Positions 54,134 to 64,000 of a stretch of DNA of 64,000 nucleotides are shown one piece after another. How positions within the stretch are numbered: the stretch's first letter is position 1; each line of letters opens with the position of its first letter. The stretch comes from Bradyrhizobium sp. CCGUVB4N (GTDB lineage: Bacteria; Pseudomonadota; Alphaproteobacteria; Rhizobiales; Xanthobacteraceae), in NCBI RefSeq assembly GCF_024199945.1, contig NZ_JANADP010000001.1, positions 5,146,001 through 5,210,000 of the forward strand, given 5' to 3'. Made by a program: the position numbers and the translations under genes. Under the pieces are notes generated by a model. The model was not told the DNA's origin. It worked only from the letters and a program-made list of their open reading frames with translations, and made no database searches.

Positions 54134-55144
54134 ATGCCGATGATCTTGCGGCGCGTAAGTGAGCACGTCGCGACGTGCCGATTGAGCCGCAGGGATGTTA
54201 TCGCAGCCATGGCCGCAATGGTGACAACCGGCTTGCCGGCGCAAGCGCATGGCGCAGGAGACTCGGGCATGTATTTCGTTCCGGGCGGCCGGATCGGTTT
54301 TCAGCGTCCGGCAACTATCACCCCCCAGACAAACAGTTGGCATCTCCTGTCGTCAGACCACACGCTCCAGGTGGAAGTCAGGGAAGCCCTGCGAATCGAC
54401 GCGGATTGGGACGAGCGGATGTGGGCACCGGCCCGTCATGCTCTCATTGCATCGGGCTTTCTTTCGCCGGGCATAGAGCATCGGCATTTCCGCGACCAGC
54501 GGTTCGATGAACATGACGCCGACTATGCTGCGAACACTCATGTGTTTCGAGACGACCACTGGATCGGGCAGATCAGGATTTCGACGAGCACGCTTGGTTC
54601 ACAGTTCATGTCGGTCCCCGGCGGACAGATCGCGCGCTGGCGGGATGTGACTGATGCACTGATTGCGTCACTCGCGGTACGTCCCTCCCCATCGGCGTCG
54701 GAGGCGCTGGCGGAGTTGCGGGTGTATTTGACCCTCGACGATCTCAATCCCCGCCTGGTCGGCAATCAACTCATCCTGAGCATCGCGCCACCGGCGACGC
54801 CGCTGGAAGCGTCAGGGGTCAATGGCTCCTACATCTTGCTGTCCCAACTCTCGCTGTTACCCCTCGGCAGTCCTGAGAAACTCGAGCAGACGACGAATGC
54901 GGCCTTCGCCCTTTATCAAGGAACCCCTGGCAGCCGGGTCATTGCCGGTTCGGACTGCCGTGGAGTCGTTCTGCGCGAGAACCGACGGGCCGACGGTGAC
55001 GAGGTGACCTTCTCGACCAAAGTCATGGCTTTTGGACGGACGCGACAACTCGAGATCTCGTCGCATTACAGCTTGGGCGATCGCGACCGAATCCTGCAAG
55101 CCCTTGAACGAGTCGTCCTCTCGCTCTCACTTCCCGACGGCTGA
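54134..55144 (+). CDS. Exported hypothetical protein with a Tat-type signal
   Basis: A 336-residue protein with a Tat-like leader (LSRRDVIAAMAAMVTTGLPAQAHG, residues about 17-40). The mature part appears to be two halves, each with a beta-rich segment ending in a helix plus a strand (VTDALIASLAVRPS; LERVVLSLSLPDG), resembling the tandem arrangement of PsbP/DcrB-like domains. No enzyme motif is recognised. The first gene of the accessory stretch. The start is not fixed by a strong ribosome site; a second ATG lies two codons later. Confidence 0.7.
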   Translation: MPMILRRVSEHVATCRLSRRDVIAAMAAMVTTGLPAQAHGAGDSGMYFVPGGRIGFQRPATITPQTNSWHLLSSDHTLQVEVREALRIDADWDERMWAPARHALIASGFLSPGIEHRHFRDQRFDEHDADYAANTHVFRDDHWIGQIRISTSTLGSQFMSVPGGQIARWRDVTDALIASLAVRPSPSASEALAELRVYLTLDDLNPRLVGNQLILSIAPPATPLEASGVNGSYILLSQLSLLPLGSPEKLEQTTNAAFALYQGTPGSRVIAGSDCRGVVLRENRRADGDEVTFSTKVMAFGRTRQLEISSHYSLGDRDRILQALERVVLSLSLPDG

Positions 55145-55264
55145 TGAACCGAAATCTTAGCGCCACAGCGAAACAAGTGGCCATCTTCATCGGCGGTGGC
55201 GCTCCACTTAGATCAAGGCCTCGCCAGAGACACCCGGACATGTCGGTGAATACGGAGACGATCC

Positions 55265-56047
55265 ATGAAACTCGCGCGTGATGGCATCCAGCTATCCTTC
55301 GACATCGCCGGGGCGGGACCGCTTCAATTTCTGTTCGTCCATGGCCTCGGCGGCGACCGCACGCATTTTGCGCCGCAGATGGCGTATTTCGCCCGTCAAG
55401 GTCGGGCGTTGAATGCCGAGTTGCGGGGGCATGGTGAAAGCGACAAGCCGGAACAGGTGTATTCGATTGAAGGCTTCGCCGATGATCTCGTCTGGCTGTG
55501 CAACCGACAGCAGATCACAAAGCCGGTCATCGTGGGTCAGAGCATGGGTGGCAACATGGCGCTCGAAATCGCCGCCCGCTATCCGGATTTTCCTGCTAGC
55601 CTGGTGCTGCTCGACTCCGGGGTGTTCTTCCCTGCCTCGGCAGGCACGGTGTTCACCGGCTATCTGGAAGGCCTGAAGGGGCCGAACTTTGCGGACGAGG
55701 CGCGGAAAATCGTGGCGGACTCCTGTCTGCCGACGGACAGATGCCGCGCCCATGTTGAACAGACCTTTCTGGCGACGCCACAGCACGTGCTGGTGTCCAC
55801 GTTTAAAAGCCTGTTCCCCTGGGATGAGCATCGGGCGCGCGAGTGCGCCCAGGCGTGCCGAGTCCCGGTGCTCTACATCGAAGCAGCCCATCGGCTTGCG
55901 GATCTGGATCGTTTTGCGGCGCTGTGCCCGCAATTGGTCACGGCCAAGGCCGTCGGCTCCGGGCATTTCCTGTCGCTGGAAGTGCCGGAGCAGATCAACC
56001 CGATGATCGACCGGTTTATCTCGCTCTACATGCGAGAACCCGAGTAA
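55265..56047 (+). CDS. Alpha/beta-hydrolase
   Basis: A 260-residue hydrolase. Oxyanion-hole HGLGG (residues 26-30), nucleophile Ser93 in GQSMGGN, and a late His in GSGHFLSLE complete the likely triad with an Asp in ADLDRF. No signal peptide, so cytoplasmic. Several esterase and lactonase families share this pattern; the substrate is unknown. ACGGAGACG precedes the start. Confidence 0.88.
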   Translation: MKLARDGIQLSFDIAGAGPLQFLFVHGLGGDRTHFAPQMAYFARQGRALNAELRGHGESDKPEQVYSIEGFADDLVWLCNRQQITKPVIVGQSMGGNMALEIAARYPDFPASLVLLDSGVFFPASAGTVFTGYLEGLKGPNFADEARKIVADSCLPTDRCRAHVEQTFLATPQHVLVSTFKSLFPWDEHRARECAQACRVPVLYIEAAHRLADLDRFAALCPQLVTAKAVGSGHFLSLEVPEQINPMIDRFISLYMREPE

Positions 56048-56237
56048 GCTTCGGCCCCATTATCCGGCCCGAGGCTGTGTTGTTCACGGTCGGCGCGCTC
56101 TTTTCGGTGATGACGGACGGCCGACAGAGACATCCTCGAGAAGCCCTTTTACGGTTCGTCCACGTTGCCCATGCTATTTCTGGCACGATGGCCATTCACC
56201 GCCTTTACGGCGAGGGCGCCCGACGCTCACGCAGCGA

Positions 56238-56292
56238 GTTGGGAGAGAATGGTGGGATCTTCAATGCGATCGTCCTGAGTCAACAGTATCGC
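56238..56292 (+). repeat. 55-bp direct repeat, copy 1
   Basis: 48 of 55 positions match the copy at 57557-57611 in the same orientation. Both copies translate in one frame to LGxNGxIFNxIVLSQQxR, so the shared stretch may derive from coding sequence. It lies in the 303-bp gap between the hydrolase and the next gene; nothing else is recognised in that gap. Confidence 0.85.
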
Positions 56293-56350
56293 GTTGGCGA
56301 GAATCAGCGAGAGCGTCGAGTCGCCTTCGAACAAAGTCGCCATTCCAGCC

Positions 56351-56809
56351 TCATTTCAGCTTGAGCTTGCATTGCGAGAGTTCGCGTCTGGCATCCTTTT
56401 CAGCGCACCAGGATTGCATTGCTTCGACAGACGACCACGTGCTGCGTCCCTCTTCGGAGCAGCCAATCGCTGCTACCAACACCCTGTTCTGCCGGTCCGT
56501 GACCGTGACGTTCTTGGGGGTGCCATTCCTGATCCAACCAAACACGACATCGGACTCGTCCGGTTGCAGATTGCTGAGTCCGCGTTGCACGAGGCAGCCA
56601 CAAAACTGCTGTTTTGAACCTCCAGCACGCAGGCCTTTGTGCTCCATCGCACTGATGCATTTGTCGTAGAGGGGCACTTGTTGGTCACCCAGACTGTATT
56701 GCGAGGCGACAGCTTGCCTCTGAGCGTCGGCCCGCTGCGAACCCGTCGCCCAAAGCCAGGCTGCGCCGCAAATGAAGAGTGCCATCGCCACGTAGCTTCT
56801 CAGTCCCAT
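56351..56809 (-). CDS. Small exported or membrane-anchored hypothetical protein
   Basis: A 152-residue protein with an N-terminal hydrophobic segment (SYVAMALFICGAAWLWATG, signal or anchor), then a polar domain with five or six cysteines (CISAMEHKGL, FCGCLV, IGCSEEG, WCAEKD, CKLKLK) likely in disulfides. No known family recognised. It sits between the two copies of the 55-bp direct repeat together with the next gene. Confidence 0.65.
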   Translation of the reverse strand: MGLRSYVAMALFICGAAWLWATGSQRADAQRQAVASQYSLGDQQVPLYDKCISAMEHKGLRAGGSKQQFCGCLVQRGLSNLQPDESDVVFGWIRNGTPKNVTVTDRQNRVLVAAIGCSEEGRSTWSSVEAMQSWCAEKDARRELSQCKLKLK

Positions 56810-56885
56810 CGTCCCGTCTCCTGCAGCGCTCGGCCGATATTGTCGCCAACAACCACGTCGAATGCACTCCGCCCAACGCGTCTAT

Positions 56886-57536
56886 TCAACGAGGCGCGGA
56901 CCGACCATCGGCTTGCCTTTGCCGCCAAGCTTGATACGTCTCGACCAGCCCGGTGCCGAACAATTGCGCCACCCTTTTCACCTTGACCACCGTGTCGTCG
57001 TAGATGTCCTGGAAGCGGCCGAATTCGTGCGTCCGCTGGACCTCGTCATGCGCGGCGCGAAGCTTGTCGCGAAGTCCAAGAATGAGGGGCAGTCCAGTCC
57101 TGGCGAGCTGTTGAAGGATCTCTTCCGTACAGAACGGCATATCGAGAATGGAGGCAGTTCTCACATCTCCCGCGACGAGCATCGTGTTCCATTCGTCGTA
57201 TGGGTTCAGGCCCAGATGGTAGATGAGAAAATCACCGGCTTCGCCGTTCCAGCAATCGTCGTGAAGGAGCGACAACGCCCGCACATTGAGATTGTCGTGC
57301 CCCTCCGCCAACGCCTTGGTCCGAACCTGACGGATGCGTGCGTCGACAGCCTTGCGGCCTTCCTCGATCATCCTCGCAACATCTGCATGCGTGACACGAA
57401 GATTGCCCGGATCATCCGGCTTTGCACCGATCCTCGCGAAAAACGCAGCGTTCTCTGGATCGTCCCATAATTCCGGCGGAACAATATGCTTGCTGGAATT
57501 AGGTGTGCTTCGCCGTCCGAAGCCGAAAATGGCCAT
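56886..57536 (-). CDS. Hypothetical protein, helical
   Basis: A 216-residue cytoplasmic-looking protein with N-terminal MAIFGFGRRSTPNSSKHIVPPELWDDPENAAFFARIGAKPDDPG and mostly alpha-helical content. The segment LSLLHDDCWNGEAGDFLIYHLGLNPYDEWNTMLVAGD may be a catalytic or binding core, but I recognise no family. It lies within the block between the 55-bp direct repeats. Confidence 0.65.
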   Translation of the reverse strand: MAIFGFGRRSTPNSSKHIVPPELWDDPENAAFFARIGAKPDDPGNLRVTHADVARMIEEGRKAVDARIRQVRTKALAEGHDNLNVRALSLLHDDCWNGEAGDFLIYHLGLNPYDEWNTMLVAGDVRTASILDMPFCTEEILQQLARTGLPLILGLRDKLRAAHDEVQRTHEFGRFQDIYDDTVVKVKRVAQLFGTGLVETYQAWRQRQADGRSAPR

Positions 57537-57556
57537 GTCTGATACTCACACTACGC

Positions 57557-57611
57557 GTTGGGAAAGAACGGAAGGATCTTCAATACGATCGTCCTGAGCC
57601 AACAGCATCGC
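57557..57611 (+). repeat. 55-bp direct repeat, copy 2
   Basis: Second copy of the repeat at 56238-56292, about 1.3 kb downstream in the same orientation. It lies in the region upstream of the hypothetical gene ending at 57536 on the minus strand. Confidence 0.85.
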
Positions 57612-57786
57612 TCACAGCGGGAAAACTCGTGCCATTTTCAATTACTGATTGATAAGATAGCGTTACGGCAATTGGAGCTGCGTGCTTAACACTTGCTTGC
57701 CCGGTGCTGTGAAATTAAGGGGAATCCCGCCATCTTCGTTCGCCACATCAATACATGGCACATCAACAGCAGTAGCAAATTATCCA

Positions 57787-58689
57787 ATGCACATGATCGA
57801 TCGTCTGCTCTGTTGCCTCGCTCTCATCCTCGCGGTCGCAGCCGTCCCGGTGCCACCCGTGCACGCTGCCCAAACCTGCCCGTTCATCAGCGCGCAGGAG
57901 CTCGCCGGCGCGATGCCGGCGCTCAGATGGTCGCTGATTTCAAATCAGGACGGCCGCGGTTGCATCTACCAGGCCGGGCGCGGCGATACGATGATGCTGA
58001 CCGTGTTCCGCAATCCCGACAAGGACCGCGCCAGGGAATTGTACGCAACCTTCGTCAAGACGTTTGGCGAGCGCATGCCGCTCAGCGCAGTCGCGGACAT
58101 CGGTGATGAAGGCCAGCGCGGGACGACCGCCGCCGACGCGCAGCGCCAGGAGGCTTCGGTCCTAGCTCTGTCCAGCGACTACATTCTGCAGATCAGCGTC
58201 TATCCGATCGGCCGGCGCGCCGACGATGCGCTGCTCGGCCCCCTCGCCCAGGTCGCGCGCATTGCCATTGGCAATGTGACCAAGACCAGCGAGCGGTTCG
58301 GCGACTGCGAATGGCTTAATCCCGCGGATGCCGACGGCTTCCTCGACAAGAGCACGCTGCAGGTCCAGCGGACCGGTGGGGGCAGCTGCATGATGTTCGA
58401 TCGCGAGGCCAACACCATGGCCGTCGCGGTGATCACGACCTCGCGCGACACCGCAATCAGCATGATGAAACGCCCAGGTCCCTGCCAACATGTGGCGATC
58501 CCCGAGCTCGGCGCTGAAGCGTTCGGCGAGCATTCCTGCACCAAGGGCAACGGCAACGCCGTCAACATCTTCGTCTGGAAGAACGGCAGGCAGGCGTCGA
58601 TCCTGTTCGCGCCGGTCAAGCCGCATCCGGAGTCCGGCTCGGTCGAGCGTCTGAAGGCGGTCGCCGGGCGGGTCTACGGAAAGCTGTAA
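57787..58689 (+). CDS. Secreted protein with two similar halves
   Basis: A 300-residue protein with a signal peptide (residues about 1-27, ending VHAA). The mature part has two comparable halves: CPFISAQELAGAMPALRWSL...GCIYQ..., and DCEWLNPADADGFLDKSTLQV...GGSCMMF..., each about 120 residues with a cysteine pair at the start and a TMMLTVF/TMAVAVI strand. This looks like an internal duplication of a DUF3558-like fold. Function unknown. The MHMIDRLL start is chosen to give the signal peptide. Confidence 0.72.
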   Translation: MHMIDRLLCCLALILAVAAVPVPPVHAAQTCPFISAQELAGAMPALRWSLISNQDGRGCIYQAGRGDTMMLTVFRNPDKDRARELYATFVKTFGERMPLSAVADIGDEGQRGTTAADAQRQEASVLALSSDYILQISVYPIGRRADDALLGPLAQVARIAIGNVTKTSERFGDCEWLNPADADGFLDKSTLQVQRTGGGSCMMFDREANTMAVAVITTSRDTAISMMKRPGPCQHVAIPELGAEAFGEHSCTKGNGNAVNIFVWKNGRQASILFAPVKPHPESGSVERLKAVAGRVYGKL

Positions 58690-58722
58690 CGGCGCCGCAC
58701 ATTTGTCAGAGGGGCGGCGCGG

Positions 58723-59265
58723 TCAAAGCGAAAGCTGTTGCAAGGATTTGAAATCGTCCCAGACAATCCTTGTCTCGCCGATCATCGTGCCGCCAAGCTC
58801 GATTTGTCGCCTGTCGGACACGCGGCCGCCAAGCCTTGCATAGAACCGGTGCGCGGGTTCGTTGCCGTCGAGAACCCAGAGGTAAGCTCTGACGCTTCCA
58901 TCGGCCGTCTGTCGTCTCGAAAAACTCTGCATCAAAGTCACGCCAAGCCCCTGCCCCCGGAGGTCCGGCCTGACGTGAAGGTTGTCAACATGCAAGTCGA
59001 AACCGGGTTCGCAATCCGTGGCCGGTGTTGTCCACCCGGAAATGAATCCAGCCGCCGAATTCTCTCGTGTTGCAATCAGAAGCCGATCACGCGGAGCTAT
59101 CCGATCGAATATTCCGCCCCATCGTCGTGCGCGATTGTCGTCCAGACCCCGATCAAGAAAGGCGTCTGGCAGGATGCCCCGATACGCCACCTTCCAGCTC
59201 GCTGCGTGCAATCTCGCGATCGCGGGGAGATCACCGTCGACAGCGTCTCGAATCTCGCAGTGCAT
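58723..59265 (-). CDS. GNAT family N-acetyltransferase
   Basis: A 180-residue classic GNAT: IRDAVDGDLPAIARLHAASWKVAYRGILPDAFLD (RimI-like N-terminus), acetyl-CoA motif A VRPDLRGQGLGVTLMQ, and motif B WVLDGNEPAHRFYARLGGRV. Acceptor unknown. Typical of an antibiotic- or small-molecule acetyltransferase family in rhizobia. Convergent with the duplicated secreted protein gene. Confidence 0.92.
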   Translation of the reverse strand: MHCEIRDAVDGDLPAIARLHAASWKVAYRGILPDAFLDRGLDDNRARRWGGIFDRIAPRDRLLIATRENSAAGFISGWTTPATDCEPGFDLHVDNLHVRPDLRGQGLGVTLMQSFSRRQTADGSVRAYLWVLDGNEPAHRFYARLGGRVSDRRQIELGGTMIGETRIVWDDFKSLQQLSL

Positions 59266-59365
59266 CAGCTAGCCCAATTGAGTATTCGAGAAGCCCTTTG
59301 ACGGGGCGGTGGCCGGATCATTTTCGGCGAATTGCGGGACGTGCCGCCATCGCGTGGACTGCGGT

Positions 59366-60475
59366 TCAATCCCCCGCAAGCTTCTGTCCGACCGCGTAAA
59401 GCCTGCAATCCTCGCCGTGCGAATTGATCTTGCATCTCATCACAGCAGGCTCGCGCGCCTCGACGGCTGTGCGACCAAATCCAGTCCCGCAGTGGCCGCC
59501 CGTGCTCACCGCGAAGGCCTTGGCGTCATCGGGATTGGCGAGGTAGGCCGCGAACGATTCCTGGCAAGCGGCGACAGCCCCCGGCGGGATTGGCAGCTCT
59601 GCGAACAACGGCGCCGCTATGACAGTCCTGGTTGGAAGACCCAGTTTTTCAAGAAAAGGGTCAACGGATGGAAACCAGGTGTCCGCCGGCGCGAGCATGA
59701 CGGTATTGTGGCCGTTCGATCCGAACGGAGGCAGCACATGCAACTGCGCAGGCGCACCGTCAGCGCTGTAGGCCGCGAACATGCGCCGTGCCAAGTCTGG
59801 ACCGTAGAATTGATCGTTCTCGGCATAGAGCCAAAGCATGGGGATACGGGCCGTGTGCCCCAATGCGGCGACTGTATCGACCAGATGATCAGGCGAGCAA
59901 GGTTGGTTGGGTGCGGAGAAGCTATTTCGACCGCCGTCAAAATTCACGGCGCCAACGACCCCCGGTATGTTCTGTGCGGCAACGGCCATCACCGTGAGCC
60001 CCCCAACGGAATGACCGAGCAAGACGACATGCTCAGCGTCGACCCAGGGCTCATTGCGCAGTGAAGCGACCGCCGCAATGATATCGTCGCTGGCAGCGCG
60101 CACGGCCGGAAGATAGTCGCAGGTCTGCCGCGCAGACTCGGAGAACCCTCCCCCGGATCGGCCATAGCCACGACGCATGATCGAGACCACTGCATATCCT
60201 CGCTGCGCGAAGGCAACGGCCGCCTTGGTGTAGCCGACCGGAGAGCTGTTAAGGAGTGCAGTGAAGAATTCCTCGCCGAAGCCGTGAGGCATTCCGTGCG
60301 TAATCACGACGAGAGGGAATTTGCCGGGGCGATCAGGACGAATGACGAAGCTTTCCAGCGACACCTTGTTGCCGGAGATAACGACAGGCAACATCATGTG
60401 CGCGCTCATCAGCGGCCCGTCGCCGGCGCGGGCGGAGGCCGTGAACAAGATGAGAAGCAGGGCAAGGAGGCGCAT
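59366..60475 (-). CDS. Secreted alpha/beta-hydrolase (dienelactone-hydrolase-like)
   Basis: A 369-residue exported hydrolase: signal peptide residues 1-17, then an alpha/beta fold. Oxyanion motif is HGMPHG (near 60), nucleophile Ser156 in LLGHSVGGL, acid Asp in YAENDQFYG, and His in SNGHNTV. A C-terminal extension with four cysteines (CQESFAAY, GGHCGTG, MRCKINSHGEDCRLY) is unusual for the family and may be a disulfide-bonded cap. The MRLLALL start replaces a 40-codon longer frame. Confidence 0.85.
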   Translation of the reverse strand: MRLLALLLILFTASARAGDGPLMSAHMMLPVVISGNKVSLESFVIRPDRPGKFPLVVITHGMPHGFGEEFFTALLNSSPVGYTKAAVAFAQRGYAVVSIMRRGYGRSGGGFSESARQTCDYLPAVRAASDDIIAAVASLRNEPWVDAEHVVLLGHSVGGLTVMAVAAQNIPGVVGAVNFDGGRNSFSAPNQPCSPDHLVDTVAALGHTARIPMLWLYAENDQFYGPDLARRMFAAYSADGAPAQLHVLPPFGSNGHNTVMLAPADTWFPSVDPFLEKLGLPTRTVIAAPLFAELPIPPGAVAACQESFAAYLANPDDAKAFAVSTGGHCGTGFGRTAVEAREPAVMRCKINSHGEDCRLYAVGQKLAGD

Positions 60476-60558
60476 GGATGCAAGGTAACACGGTGCCTTC
60501 GAATTGCCTGCGTCCGGCCAACCAGTCCGAAACGCATCTTCATGCACGCGGTTAACGC

Positions 60559-62889
<2,331 letters not shown>

Positions 62890-63023
62890 TTGAAAAACCT
62901 TTTCCGCATCAATGACCCGGAGCCGGCTTAAGCCGGGTTAATTTTGTGGGAGATTTTGCGGCATCCTTGACGGGCAGGTTTGCATTTTGTTCTAACCGGG
63001 GCCCCTGCCCGGAGCCCTCACCC

Positions 63024-63821
63024 ATGCCCATCAGAGTTGCCACCTGGAACGTGAATTCGGTCCGGCAGCGGATCGATCTGCTGCTGACATGGCTGAAGGA
63101 GTGCCAGCCGGACATCGTCTGCCTGCAGGAGATCAAATGCGTCGATGACGCCTTCCCGCGGCTGGAGATCGAGGCGCTCGGCTACAACGTGGTGACCCAC
63201 GGACAGAAGACGTTCAACGGCGTCGCGTTGCTCTCCAAGCTCAAATTCGACGAGACCAAGTCAGGGCTGGCCGGCGACGACGAGGACAGCCACGCCCGTT
63301 TCCTCGAGGGCGTGGTGACGCTCAAGCGCGGCGTGCTGCGCATCGCCTGCCTTTATCTGCCCAATGGCAATCCGGTCGGGACAGAGAAATATCCCTACAA
63401 GCTCAAATGGATGTCGCGGCTTCTTGAGTATTCGAAGGAGCGCCTTAAGACCGAGGAGCCGCTGATCCTCGCAGGCGACTTCAACGTCATTCCGCATGCC
63501 CGCGACGTCCACAATCCCGCCGCCTGGACCGAGGATGCCCTGTTCAAGCCCGAGACGCGGGAGAGCTTTCAGTCCCTGCTCGGCCTCGGCCTGACCGACG
63601 CCCTGCGCGCCGTCACCGACGAGCCCGGGCTCTACACCTTCTGGGACTACCAGGCCGGGGCCTGGCAGAAGAACCAGGGCCTGCGCATCGACCATCTGCT
63701 GCTGTCGCCCCAGGCCAGCGACAAGCTCGCCAATGTCGGCATCGACAGCTATGTGCGGGCTTGGGAGAAGCCGTCGGACCACGTGCCGGTGTGGGCGGAT
63801 CTGGATCTGGAGGCGGCGTAA
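63024..63821 (+). CDS. xth: Exodeoxyribonuclease III
   Basis: AP endonuclease and 3'-exonuclease of base-excision repair. The 265-residue EEP-family protein has Asn9/Asn11 region in TWNVNSVRQR, metal Glu36 in LQEIK, the catalytic GDFNV Asp/Asn pair, and the final SDHVPV His. The MPIRVATW start lies after 26 codons of open frame; the family start is at this Met. Divergent from the histidine kinase. Confidence 0.96.
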   Translation: MPIRVATWNVNSVRQRIDLLLTWLKECQPDIVCLQEIKCVDDAFPRLEIEALGYNVVTHGQKTFNGVALLSKLKFDETKSGLAGDDEDSHARFLEGVVTLKRGVLRIACLYLPNGNPVGTEKYPYKLKWMSRLLEYSKERLKTEEPLILAGDFNVIPHARDVHNPAAWTEDALFKPETRESFQSLLGLGLTDALRAVTDEPGLYTFWDYQAGAWQKNQGLRIDHLLLSPQASDKLANVGIDSYVRAWEKPSDHVPVWADLDLEAA

Positions 63822-63860
63822 GCTTCGCGGAGTTGGCAGGAGCCAGCGGCCGTCGCAACT

Positions 63861-64000
63861 GCCGTAGGTGGGCAAAGGCGCAAAGCGCCGTGCCCACGAT
63901 CTCTTCATGATCGAAACAGGTGGTGGGCACGCTTCCGCCTTCGCTCTTCGAGCTACGGCGGACAAGTCGCTTTGCCCACCCTACGGCAGCTTTGCTGCCG
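63861..64000. repeat. Palindromic repeat cluster (GTGGGCA family) at window end
   Basis: Starting at GCCGTAGGTGGGCAAAGGCG, with GCGCCGTGCCCAC, then GGTGGTGGGCACGCTTCCG, and a right part ending TTTGCCCACCCTACGGC. The inner part holds a second dyad: CTTCCGCCTTCG...CGAGCTACGGCGG. It is related to the element at 6854-6930 but has an extra module. It may continue past the window edge. Confidence 0.85.

Noticed and set aside
53828..54343. Minus-strand frame of 171 codons overlapping the start of the Tat-signal gene
   Set aside because: No family pattern; overlaps the plus-strand gene and the dispersed repeat. Treated as non-coding.
55843..56364. 173-codon plus-strand frame running past the alpha/beta-hydrolase
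   Set aside because: Overlaps the hydrolase in another frame, and only the segment with the 55-bp repeat looks peptide-like.

Overview
The window looks like a chromosomal segment of a Bradyrhizobium-type alphaproteobacterium (order Hyphomicrobiales). The reasons are very high GC with strong third-position GC bias, the linked run argS / SPOR / nagZ / scpA / scpB / tatABC / serS / surE / pcm / LysM-M23, a yajC-secD-secF run, an alphaproteobacterial SOS box (GTTC-N7-GTTC) before uvrA, and several palindromic repeat families that I associate with Bradyrhizobium genomes. This assignment is inference from sequence and memory; no database search was done. I saw no rRNA, tRNA, CRISPR array, transposase or prophage.

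Region by region. 0-9.4 kb: a beta-barrel outer-membrane protein, SOS-regulated uvrA, a DinB-fold protein, a HAD phosphatase, a nucleoside hydrolase, a convergent beta-propeller/SRPBCC pair, and a long gene-poor stretch holding a large dispersed repeat. 9.4-21.9 kb: a giant DUF1217 protein with five repeats, an acyl-CoA ligase/PPC pair, and many small envelope or hypothetical genes. These include a frameshifted secreted protein, two paralogous 91-residue GNAT-like proteins, a TPR protein, a lytic transglycosylase and a DUF1127 peptide. 22-25.2 kb: trmFO, a kinase-like protein fused to an acyl-CoA-ligase C-terminal domain, and a CAP-domain protein. 25.2-32.5 kb: a LysR regulator with a CoA-transferase / HMG-CoA-lyase-like / MFS transporter operon, a divergent PLP aminotransferase and a threonine dehydratase.

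32.5-36.9 kb: yajC-secD-secF followed by an Mth938-domain protein and a phytoene-synthase-like protein. The last two resemble the mitochondrial complex I assembly factors NDUFAF3 and NDUFAF6. 37-53.7 kb: core housekeeping genes, namely a DUF815 ATPase, a degenerate-LytM lipoprotein, pcm, surE, serS, tatCBA, scpBA, a decayed nagZ, a SPOR protein, argS, a dGTPase-like HD protein and an ErpA-like protein. 53.7-60.5 kb: a patch of poorly conserved genes (unknown secreted proteins, hydrolases, a GNAT) with a repeat at its left edge and a 55-bp imperfect direct repeat inside it. It looks like an accessory insertion between core genes. 60.5-64 kb: a hybrid histidine kinase, exonuclease III and another repeat cluster.

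Themes: protein export and envelope maintenance (Sec, Tat, LysM/M23, SPOR, MltB-like), DNA repair and nucleotide hygiene (uvrA, xth, dGTPase, nucleoside hydrolase), and a small catabolic locus. The most notable observations are the kinase/ligase-domain fusion, the NDUFAF3/NDUFAF6-like pair attached to secDF, the nagZ remnant that keeps its overlap with scpA, the five-fold DUF1217 protein, and repeats that supply the stop codons of two convergent genes. I found no clearly new multi-gene system such as a defence island.
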